DNA from: JBGTKH01 sp041744735
GTDB lineage: Bacteria > Planctomycetota > Planctomycetia > Pirellulales > Pirellulaceae
Assembly: GCA_041744735.1 (NCBI GenBank)
Contig: JBGTKH010000162.1
Coordinates: 1 to 5,270, forward strand
DNA: 5,270 nt
Direction: 5' to 3'
The notes under the pieces were generated by a model. The model saw only the letters and a program-made list of their open reading frames with translations. It searched no databases and was not told where the DNA came from. Positions 1 through 5,192 of the stretch are shown one piece after another. The position numbers and the translations under genes are program-made. Position 1 is the first letter of the stretch; every line of letters begins with the position of its first letter.

Positions 1-58
1 TCTTTTTCATGTCGGCGGAATACGGTTTCGTTATCGCCGAGCGTGTCGCCGCCGACAT
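1..58 (-). CDS. Alternative: 5' start of a further minus-strand gene (fliI position)
   Basis: A minus-strand ATG at 58 opens a frame to the window edge, reading MSAATRSAITKPYSADMKK. It sits 20 bp after the fliH stop and has GGGAG 8 nt upstream (67-71), the same core and spacing as the fliF start. Synteny makes fliI, the flagellar export ATPase, the expected next gene after fliH. Against this, the peptide does not resemble any FliI N-terminus I know, and its codons are rich in NCG, as antisense shadows of GC-rich genes often are. The plus-strand frame over the same bases looks slightly more protein-like. I keep it as an alternative only and give no gene symbol. Confidence 0.22.
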   Translation of the reverse strand, partial: MSAATRSAITKPYSADMKK

Positions 59-66
59 GAAAAAGA
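1..66. repeat. 18-bp perfect inverted repeat, 30-bp loop
   Basis: Arms at 1-18 and 49-66 are exact reverse complements (TCTTTTTCATGTCGGCGG and its complement), separated by 30 bp. The left arm may extend beyond the window. On the minus strand it lies 12 bp after the fliH stop, so the operon transcript could form a long stem here. There is no trailing U-run after the stem in either direction, so it is not a standard intrinsic terminator. Each arm contains a CATG, which puts an ATG in the reading frames of both strands. Confidence 0.85.
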
Positions 67-86
67 CTCCCGACCCCGTTACGTAA
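1..86 (+). CDS. Possible 3' end of a convergent plus-strand gene, product unknown
   Basis: Frame 3 on the plus strand is open from the left edge and ends at TAA (84-86). It reads FFMSAEYGFVIAERVAADMK, then KTPDPVT and a stop. The residue mix, with hydrophobic and charged residues alternating and codons such as ATC, GTC, GCC and GAC, looks like a genuine protein C-terminus. Its stop would overlap the fliH stop (79-81) in a tail-to-tail arrangement. If so, the flagellar operon ends at fliH. I do not recognise a family from this fragment. It is mutually exclusive in practice with the minus-strand candidate over the same bases, and its Met9 start could also be only a chance 25-codon frame. Low confidence because only 27 codons are visible. 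Confidence 0.33.
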   Translation, partial: FFMSAEYGFVIAERVAADMKKTPDPVT

Positions 87-741
87 GTTCCTTCTCGATT
101 CGAGCCAACTGCGTTTCAATCCGTTGATCGATTTCGCCGAATTCGGTGGACACGCGGCAGCCACCGGGGCCGACGGTGGCGTCGGCGACGATGTCGGTGG
201 GTGCGAGCTTGCCGATCTCCGACGCCAATTTCTTGACTTGCTCGCCCAGTGTCTGATGATCTTTCGGGTTCAGGTGCAGCTTGACGCGGTTGCTTCCTGC
301 GGCAAGTTCCAACGCCTCGCGGACGAGCTGCAACGTGATCTCCGGCGAGTGGTTTAACTCGCGCCGCACCAACCGCGCGGCGATCGCCACCGACAGCCGC
401 ACCGCGTTCTCCTCCCAGCGCTGCACCCAGGCTTGCTTGGCCTGGTGAATTCCCTCGATGGCTTGCTGGATCGCCGGCAGCAGCGTCTTCAGTTGTTTGT
501 CGAGTTCCACCAGCAGCGTCCGCTGTGCCACTTGCACGGCCGCTTGATGACCTTGTTCTTCCGCCTGCCGACGAACTTGAGCGGCTTCTTCCTGCGCCTG
601 CGCCACGATCTGAGCCGCCTGCCGCCGCACGTTTTCGAGATACGCGTTGGCGCGGTCCGACATGTCGTGGAAGTTAAACGCCGCGCTCTGCACGCCGCGG
701 TCGCCGCTCTTCGTCCCGTTAGCTTTGATGATTCCGGCCAT
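79..741 (-). CDS. fliH: Flagellar assembly protein FliH (export ATPase regulator)
   Basis: FliH binds the flagellar export ATPase FliI and acts as its negative regulator and peripheral stalk, linking it to the C-ring. The protein has 220 residues, within the family range. A long Ala/Gln/Glu-rich helix, likely coiled coil, runs from about 30 to 110 (for example QIVAQAQEEAAQVRRQAEEQ at 44-63). A conserved C-terminal globular domain follows at about 112-215, ending in the family signature VGPGGCRVSTEFGEIDQRIE (190-209). The start is well constrained: the in-frame TAA at 766-768, which lies in the flanking repeat, is followed by no other ATG, GTG or TTG before 741. No Shine-Dalgarno sequence is visible. 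It lies 212 bp after fliG, an unusually wide gap for this operon, filled by repeats. The usual next gene, fliI, is not identifiable within the remaining 78 bp. Confidence 0.93.
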   Translation of the reverse strand: MAGIIKANGTKSGDRGVQSAAFNFHDMSDRANAYLENVRRQAAQIVAQAQEEAAQVRRQAEEQGHQAAVQVAQRTLLVELDKQLKTLLPAIQQAIEGIHQAKQAWVQRWEENAVRLSVAIAARLVRRELNHSPEITLQLVREALELAAGSNRVKLHLNPKDHQTLGEQVKKLASEIGKLAPTDIVADATVGPGGCRVSTEFGEIDQRIETQLARIEKELT

Positions 742-760
742 GTGTTTGTTCGATGACTTC

Positions 761-913
761 GTCGTTTAACCCGTAGCCGCAGGCGAGGAAGTCTGCTAAC
801 CCGTAGCCGCAGGCGAGGAAGTCTGCTAACCCGTAGCCGCAGGCGAGGAAGTCTGCGGCGGCTGGCTCGGCGGTTGTTTGTACGCCCTCGCCTGCGGCTA
901 CGGGTTAAACGAC
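761..913. repeat. 28-bp perfect inverted repeat flanking the tandem array
   Basis: Bases 761-788 (starting GTCGTTTAACCCGTAGCC) are the exact reverse complement of 886-913. The left arm covers the outer flank and most of the first 30-bp unit; the right arm is a single inverted copy. Because units two and three share the 22-bp core (797-818 and 827-848), three alternative stems could form with the same right arm at 886-907. In the minus-strand transcript this lies between fliG and fliH and could act as an RNA structure affecting fliH expression or mRNA processing. That role is inferred. Confidence 0.93.
767..856. repeat. Three exact tandem copies of a 30-bp unit
   Basis: Units lie at 767-796, 797-826 and 827-856 and are identical. 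Each begins TAACCCGTAGCCGCAGGCG and ends AGGAAGTCTGC. They lie in the 212-bp fliG-fliH spacer. They are directly adjacent with no unique spacers, so they are a tandem repeat and not a CRISPR array. I recall the CCCGTAGCCGCAGGCGAGG core as a common intergenic element in planctomycete genomes; this is from memory and unverified. Confidence 0.97.
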
Positions 914-953
914 TGGCCTCCACATAAACGTGACAACACTCTTCTTCGATCCA

Positions 954-2168
954 TTACGATGCCGCCATCGCCACGCGCCTCTTGGCCGGCAATCGGATTT
1001 CACCGCGCCCAGCCAATTCTCCGGCCAGTTGAGCAATCTGCTGTTGAGCCTGATCGACGTCGCTCAGCCGTAACGGGCCTTGCTGTTGGATCTGACGGCG
1101 CAACGACTTGGCTTCTCGCGACGGCAATTGTCTGAGCAGCCGATCGATCAGTTCTCGCGATGCACCGGTCAGTGCCAACAGCGTCACTCGTGCGTCGGCT
1201 GCCCGCAACAATGTGGCCAGCGAGCCGTTGTCAAACTCCACTAAGTCGTCGAATTCGACGAGGTCGTGCATTGGCCGTTCAACGTCCGCAACATCGCTCG
1301 CTTCATCCAACATCGTTTCGGATTGCTTCGTGAGTTCGTGCTCCGCGAGTTCGTCAGTGATCTCTGCATCTGGCTCTCGAACGTTCTCCCACGATCGGGA
1401 GAACACGGGGTCCGCGGCTGAAGTCTTCGTCGAGGCGTTGCTCTTCCCGCTGCGGCCGGCGTGTCCAAGCTGAACGGCCAGGTGTCCGTCGCGTAGTGCC
1501 AAGTTGGCCAGCATGTCTTTGCGATCCGCGATTCCGGCCGCGGCCAAAATGGCGCTGACGGCGGCGACGCCCGCCGAGCGACGCTGGACGACGCGCGTTT
1601 GGTCGGTTAGCAGCGACGCCAATTCGTGTTCGATTTCGCGAATGATCTCGGGGCTCGTTTCATCCAACTCCACCAACCGCCGCAAGACTTCGGTCTGTAG
1701 CACCGCGGGCAATCGCGTCAAAACATCCGCGGCCCGTTCCGCTGGCAGATGCGAAACGACAACGGCGATTGTCTGGGGATGCTCGCGCAGCAAGAAGTTC
1801 GCCAGCGACTCGGTCCCCGCCTCATGCAGAAAGCGAAATGGCGGCTTATCTTCCACTACCGCGCGTCCCTCATCGGATGCCGCTACGGCCGCGTGGGTTG
1901 TGGCGAACTTAGAGGCCAGCGCCCCGTCCAACTCGATTCCGTCATCTTGGTTTTTGCCAGCGGCTGGGCCGCGCATGAATTCCTCGATCACCCGCGCTTG
2001 TTCCGCCGGAGAAATCTCACCCAGTTGCATCACCGCGTTGCGCACACGAGCGGCCTGATCGGGTCCCATTTGGTCCAACAACACGTCGGCGCTGCGTTGA
2101 TCGAGACTGGCGACCAGAATCGCGGCCTTGCGTAGCGTGTCTTTCGATGCGTTCGCGGTCGTTTTCAT
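954..2168 (-). CDS. fliG: Flagellar motor switch protein FliG (extended linker)
   Basis: FliG is the cytoplasmic rotor subunit: its N-domain binds the FliF tail, its middle domain binds FliM, and its C-domain interacts with the MotA stator to make torque. Domains seen: FliG_N about 8-66; FliG_M about 112-210 with the EHPQ motif at 129-132 (EHPQTIAVVVSHLPAERAAD); FliG_C about 303-393 with GPLRLSDVDQAQQQIAQLAG at 364-383. The length of 404 residues is about 60 more than the usual 330-345. The excess is an acidic, Ser/Glu/Asp-rich stretch at about 236-300 between middle and C-domains. The usual hinge Gly-Gly is Ala199-Gly200, and the MFVFEDL-like linker appears as LVEFDDL (303-309). Aligned by eye with E. 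coli FliG, Lys264, Asp288 and Asp289 become Thr334, Arg358 and Gln359, while Arg281 and Arg297 are kept. The start ATG at 2168 has GCGAGG 6 nt upstream. Confidence 0.95.
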   Translation of the reverse strand: MKTTANASKDTLRKAAILVASLDQRSADVLLDQMGPDQAARVRNAVMQLGEISPAEQARVIEEFMRGPAAGKNQDDGIELDGALASKFATTHAAVAASDEGRAVVEDKPPFRFLHEAGTESLANFLLREHPQTIAVVVSHLPAERAADVLTRLPAVLQTEVLRRLVELDETSPEIIREIEHELASLLTDQTRVVQRRSAGVAAVSAILAAAGIADRKDMLANLALRDGHLAVQLGHAGRSGKSNASTKTSAADPVFSRSWENVREPDAEITDELAEHELTKQSETMLDEASDVADVERPMHDLVEFDDLVEFDNGSLATLLRAADARVTLLALTGASRELIDRLLRQLPSREAKSLRRQIQQQGPLRLSDVDQAQQQIAQLAGELAGRGEIRLPAKRRVAMAAS

Positions 2169-2174
2169 GCCATG

Positions 2175-2180
2175 CCTCGC
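2175..2180 (-). promoter_or_regulatory. Ribosome-binding site of fliG
   Basis: The minus strand reads GCGAGG, 6 nt before the fliG ATG at 2168, inside the 14-bp gap after the fliF stop. It decides against the out-of-frame ATG at 2174-2172, which lies too close to it. Confidence 0.6.
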
Positions 2181-2182
2181 CG

Positions 2183-3850
2183 TTACGCGGCGTCGCCGAT
2201 CCAGTTGCGCAGCACGTTGGCCGCGGCGTCGGGATCTTCTTTGACTAACTCTTGCAACTCGTCGCGCAGATTCGGCCCCTTGACGCGGAAACGTCGCTTC
2301 AGCGAACCCGCAATTGCAACATCCTCGGTGTCAGGTTCGTCGTCGTCCGGAATCGCCGAAGCGGATGGAACATGGAAATCGGCAGCAGGCGGTGGATTCG
2401 AAGGCACGGCGCGCAACATGCCGCGCAGCATCCACAAGCTCACCAATCCGACGAGCGTCATGCCAATGGTTTGCCAGTGGCTGCCGAGCCACGTGGTTGC
2501 CTTCTGGACGGTGGTGGGTGTCAGATCGACGTCGGTCGCCAAGTCATAGTCCGTGGTCACGGTGACCAACGAAGCCGGGTCGTCAGCGGGAGTTCCCTTT
2601 GGCAACAATGCCACGACGATGTCCGTGATCTTGGTCCGCGTTTCCGTTTCGATCCGAGCCAGTTCGCCGGAATCCGGCTGTTTGGGCTCTTCGCCTTTCG
2701 CGGCGGGGTTGCGTTCTCGCCAGACCTTGACGTAGTAACTGTTGGGAACGCCGATCGAGGCCGTGACGCGCTTTGGCAACAACCCCGTCTTGCTGCTGAC
2801 GACGCTGGTGGTGGTCGTGACCGCTTCCACTTTCGACTGCGTTTCATCGACTTGCGATTGCGTGCCCGCCGACGTGCTGACCACCTGCGCCGTGTTGTTC
2901 ACACCGTTGGCCGCGGCCCCGGGACGGCCGCCGTTGGACGTTCCGCTGGTCGTCGAATTCTTCGTCGTCTCCGCCGACGAGACCGTGACGGTCTTCGGGT
3001 CGTACTCCAGCCGGTTCTCCGCACGGTTCAGTTCCGGGTCCAATTCCACATTCACGCCAACGACGATGCCAGGATATTTTGCCAACCGCCGCAGGATCTC
3101 GTTGCGCCAAGAGTCTTCATACATTTTTTTATGCGAGGCGTAAGCGCTTTCCGAGGCACTCGGTTGCATGCCGTCGCCACTGCCGGAAAAGGTCTTCGTT
3201 GCGTTGAGATCAGTTACCGTGACGTTCTCGCGCTTCAGCCCCGCGATCGACGCTGCGACCGTGTTGCGGATCGCCTTTACTTGTTCGTCGTCCAGATGTT
3301 GATTGCCGACGGCCTTGACCGCCACCATGGCGCTCTTGTCGCCGCTGCGGTTGAATGCTGACTGGCCGACTTCATCGAATTGCACGGTGGCGACCTCGAT
3401 ACCGTGCATCCGCGAGATGACCAGCGACAGGTCCTTTTGCTTGGCGTTTTTGAGCTTTTCTTCGCGCTGCCGCTGCGACTCGAAGACATTGCTGTTACTG
3501 GTTGCTTCAGTCGTATGAGACAGAAACTCGTCGGGCAGCGAGTTGCTGTCGGCCAGCGCTGCTAGGTACGCGAATTTCTGCCCATGCGGAACGCGGATCC
3601 GATTGCCGACGATTTCTGAACTCTTCAGCCCCGCCTTGGCAAAGGCCGTTTCCATCGATGCCATTTCGCTATGAGAGAATTCGCGGCCGCCCAGCAGGTA
3701 CTCTTCGCCGCCGATCGTCCGATAGTGAAATAAATAGGCGAGGCTGACCACAACGACGACCAATAACAGCGCCGCAGTGATCCGCGCGCCGGGCGTCATC
3801 GACCGGAACAGGTCAGCCAACTGTGAATAGGCTTTGTTCAGAACGTCCAT
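2183..3850 (-). CDS. fliF: Flagellar MS-ring protein FliF
   Basis: FliF forms the MS-ring in the inner membrane, the platform for the rod, the export gate and FliG. The protein has 555 residues, within the usual 520-580. Transmembrane helix 1 is at about 24-41 (ITAALLLVVVVVSLAYLF). The YscJ/FliF ring-building domain follows at about 45-220, including AMVAVKAVGNQHLDDEQVKA (175-194) and the conserved VTVTDLN (210-216). The third ring domain spans about 240-440 and is interrupted by a Ser/Thr/Asn/Gly-rich, low-complexity segment at about 288-355, the usual place for the beta-collar insertion. Transmembrane helix 2 is at about 459-480. The cytoplasmic tail ends in LRDELQELVKEDPDAAANVL plus RNWIGDAA, the expected FliG-binding helix. 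The start ATG at 3850 has GGGAG at 3859-3863, 8 nt upstream. The TAA stop lies 14 bp before fliG. No lesion is seen. Confidence 0.97.
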   Translation of the reverse strand: MDVLNKAYSQLADLFRSMTPGARITAALLLVVVVVSLAYLFHYRTIGGEEYLLGGREFSHSEMASMETAFAKAGLKSSEIVGNRIRVPHGQKFAYLAALADSNSLPDEFLSHTTEATSNSNVFESQRQREEKLKNAKQKDLSLVISRMHGIEVATVQFDEVGQSAFNRSGDKSAMVAVKAVGNQHLDDEQVKAIRNTVAASIAGLKRENVTVTDLNATKTFSGSGDGMQPSASESAYASHKKMYEDSWRNEILRRLAKYPGIVVGVNVELDPELNRAENRLEYDPKTVTVSSAETTKNSTTSGTSNGGRPGAAANGVNNTAQVVSTSAGTQSQVDETQSKVEAVTTTTSVVSSKTGLLPKRVTASIGVPNSYYVKVWRERNPAAKGEEPKQPDSGELARIETETRTKITDIVVALLPKGTPADDPASLVTVTTDYDLATDVDLTPTTVQKATTWLGSHWQTIGMTLVGLVSLWMLRGMLRAVPSNPPPAADFHVPSASAIPDDDEPDTEDVAIAGSLKRRFRVKGPNLRDELQELVKEDPDAAANVLRNWIGDAA

Positions 3851-3858
3851 CCGTGGAG

Positions 3859-3863
3859 CTCCC
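3859..3863 (-). promoter_or_regulatory. Ribosome-binding site of fliF
   Basis: The minus strand reads GGGAG, 8 nt before the fliF ATG at 3850, inside the 26-bp fliE-fliF gap. It supports the chosen start. Confidence 0.65.
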
Positions 3864-3876
3864 GCCTAAGACTCGC

Positions 3877-4176
3877 CTAAATCCTGATATCTTTAACTTC
3901 TTGATAGGCTTGCACTAACTTATTACGAATCTGCATCATCATCCGAAATGACAAGTCGGCCTTTTGCACCGCCGTCAGCACTTCCGCCGGATTCACATCG
4001 CCGCCCGTCACGAGTTGTTTCACGGCAGCATCCGCGTTGCGCTGCATGGAGTTGACATGATCGAGCGCTTCGAGCAACAGGTTCTTAAACGGTTCGCTGC
4101 CCTGCGCGGCTTTGCCCAGCCCGTTTGCTGGCTGCAAGGCGGCGGGAGCGATATTTGGGCCTGTGATTGGTTGCAT
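3877..4176 (-). CDS. fliE: Flagellar hook-basal body complex protein FliE
   Basis: FliE is the small adaptor that joins the FliF MS-ring to the proximal rod (FlgB/FlgC) and is needed early for flagellar type III export. The protein has 99 residues, close to the usual 95-110. The C-terminal family signature is strong at about 67-97: AVQKADLSFRMMMQIRNKLV followed by QAYQEVKDI. The N-terminal 30 residues are Pro/Ala/Gly-rich and poorly conserved, as is usual. The start is constrained: an in-frame TAA lies only 13 nt upstream (4189-4191), and the ATG at 4176 is the only standard start after it. No Shine-Dalgarno-like sequence is visible before it. The palindromic array at 4195-4283 lies just upstream. 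It ends in TAG 26 bp before fliF, so fliE and fliF are very probably co-transcribed. Confidence 0.96.
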   Translation of the reverse strand: MQPITGPNIAPAALQPANGLGKAAQGSEPFKNLLLEALDHVNSMQRNADAAVKQLVTGGDVNPAEVLTAVQKADLSFRMMMQIRNKLVQAYQEVKDIRI

Positions 4177-4194
4177 AATGTCTTGCGGTTACTT

Positions 4195-4283
4195 GTAGGA
4201 CGGATTGCCAATCCGTCCGTCCTGTGTTCGGACGGATTAGGCAATGCATCCTGTGTTCGGACGGATTAGGCAATCCGTCCTAC
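4195..4283. repeat. Palindromic/direct repeat array built on GGACGGATT
   Basis: The outer arms 4195-4209 (GTAGGACGGATTGCC) and 4269-4283 are perfect reverse complements. Inside, two identical 26-bp direct repeats lie at 4220-4245 and 4249-4274 (each beginning TCCTGTGTTCGGACGGATTA), offset by 29 bp. The left end also folds on itself (GGACGGATTGCCAATCCGTCC-type palindrome, 4198-4218). It fills most of the flgC-fliE spacer. There is no coding frame of note. I recall similar GGACGGATT/AATCCGTCC palindromes as dispersed intergenic elements in Planctomycetes, not verified here. Confidence 0.93.
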
Positions 4284-4294
4284 GGTTCGAATGA

Positions 4295-4705
4295 TTACGC
4301 CAAAATCCTCAGCGTCTGCTGTCCTAGACTTTTGGTCACTTCCATCACGCCGATGTTCGCTTCATACGCGCGGGTGGCTTCCAGGGCATCGACGAATTCA
4401 GCGGTCATGTTTACGTTCGGATAAGCCACATAGCCGCGCTGGTCGGCCAGCGGATGGCCGGGCTGATACTTGTAGCGCGGCTCGATTGTTTCCGTCTCGA
4501 CACTGCTGACTTTCACGCCCACCGCGCCGTGCGATGTCTTCATGTCTTCGTCGGCTTGAAAGACCACGTAGCGAGCCTTATACGGCTCGACCTGGCCATT
4601 CTCATTGCGCGCCGACGACATATTCGCCAGATTGCTCGAAATCGCGTCCAGCCGCACGCGCTGTGCGACCAAAGCACTGGTACTGATGTCGAGTGCGGAA
4701 ATCAT
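4295..4705 (-). CDS. flgC: Flagellar basal-body proximal rod protein FlgC
   Basis: FlgC is a second proximal rod subunit and assembles next to FlgB. The protein has 136 residues, normal for the family. Visible signatures are the N-terminal rod motif at about 4-28 (LDISTSALVAQRVRLDAISS then NLAN), the mid-protein GYVAYPNVNM at 91-100, and the C-terminal helix with TRAYEANIGVMEVTKSLGQQ at 111-130. This corresponds to the usual GYVxYPNVN...ASRAYEAN...K pattern. In FlgC the TPGY of FlgB is normally replaced by a more variable segment, here NMSSARNENGQ. The start ATG at 4705 is well supported by AAAGGA at 4713-4718 with 7-nt spacing. Downstream, a 118-bp spacer full of palindromic repeats separates it from fliE. 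The stop codon is TAA. Confidence 0.97.
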   Translation of the reverse strand: MISALDISTSALVAQRVRLDAISSNLANMSSARNENGQVEPYKARYVVFQADEDMKTSHGAVGVKVSSVETETIEPRYKYQPGHPLADQRGYVAYPNVNMTAEFVDALEATRAYEANIGVMEVTKSLGQQTLRILA

Positions 4706-4712
4706 GAAACGT

Positions 4713-4718
4713 TCCTTT
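4713..4718 (-). promoter_or_regulatory. Ribosome-binding site of flgC
   Basis: The minus strand reads AAAGGA, 7 nt before the flgC ATG at 4705. It fixes that start and lies directly beside the inverted repeat whose left arm begins at 4720, so folding could influence its accessibility. Confidence 0.7.
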
Positions 4719-4719
4719 G

Positions 4720-4773
4720 GTCATTTGTCATTTGTGAATGGCCGATTCCAGCATCTTACAAATGACTAATGAC
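4720..4773. repeat. Imperfect 16-bp inverted repeat in the flgB-flgC spacer
   Basis: Arms GTCATTTGTCATTTGT (4720-4735) and ACAAATGACTAATGAC (4758-4773) are reverse complements except for one base, with a 22-bp loop. The left arm is itself a near-duplicate of a 7-bp GTCATTT/GTCATTTGT unit. The structure occupies most of the 73-bp spacer, ending just before the flgC ribosome-binding site. It is AT-rich compared with its surroundings. Confidence 0.85.
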
Positions 4774-4778
4774 ATTCT

Positions 4779-5192
4779 CTAAACCCGTTCGCTTACGGCT
4801 GTTTGCAGTAAACGAAACTGATTACTAATGATCGTGATCGCCATGTTGTACATCATTTGATTTTTGGTGAGTTCAGTGACCTGTTGTTCTAGGGCTACGT
4901 CACTGCCGTCGTGGAATAGGATGTTTTTCATCGACTCACGCACCTCGTGCATGGCGTCACTGGGGTCGTCAGCGACCATGCCTTCGGAAACGTGGTGGCT
5001 CGGTGTATGTCGCGATTCGATTGCTTCCTTCAGCCGTTGCTGAAACGTTTCCACAGACAGGTCGCGAACGCGGTAGCCGGGCGTGTCGATGTTGGCGATG
5101 TTGCCGGCCAGTATACCGTGACGAGCCTGAGCGAAATTCAGCACCTCCCGCAAAGCAGGGATCGTCGTCGAGTTGAAAATGTCCGGATACAT
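4779..5192 (-). CDS. flgB: Flagellar basal-body proximal rod protein FlgB
   Basis: FlgB is a subunit of the proximal rod, the periplasmic driveshaft segment that starts on FliE and the MS-ring; it is exported through the flagellar type III system without a cleaved signal peptide. The protein has 137 residues, the normal family length. The N-terminal rod signature is clear at about 28-44 (LAGNIANIDTPGYRVRDL), matching the NIANxDTPGY motif of rod and hook proteins. The C-terminal amphipathic helix at about 101-137 (EQQVTELTKNQMMYNMAITI and on to the end) is typical of FlgB. Start: the ATG at 5192 has GAGGA at 5206-5210, a long 13-nt spacing, so the ribosome-binding site is only moderate. It is the first gene of the visible cluster, followed 73 bp later by flgC. 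The gene ends in TAG. Nothing is truncated. Assignment is from family knowledge and is secure. Confidence 0.96.
   Translation of the reverse strand: MYPDIFNSTTIPALREVLNFAQARHGILAGNIANIDTPGYRVRDLSVETFQQRLKEAIESRHTPSHHVSEGMVADDPSDAMHEVRESMKNILFHDGSDVALEQQVTELTKNQMMYNMAITIISNQFRLLQTAVSERV

Noticed and set aside
1..66. Intrinsic terminator after fliH
   Set aside because: The stem is long and perfect, but no U-run follows it in either direction and the loop is 30 nt, so it does not fit the standard rho-independent form.
767..913. Possible CRISPR array from 30-bp repeats
   Set aside because: Units are directly adjacent with no variable spacers, only three copies exist plus an inverted one, and no cas genes are present.
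489..923. 144-codon minus-strand frame with a repeated RLPRLRLRVS peptide
   Set aside because: The peptide repeat merely translates the 30-bp DNA tandem repeat (period 10 codons), and the rest is an out-of-frame shadow of fliH.
2252..3361. 369-codon open frame on the plus strand opposite fliF
   Set aside because: It is antisense to a clear fliF. Its product is Arg/His/Gly-rich without domain character, as expected of a shadow frame in GC-rich DNA.
4224..4424. Small plus-strand frames across the flgC-fliE spacer repeat
   Set aside because: They run from the palindromic array into antisense of flgC and show no protein-like composition or ribosome-binding site.
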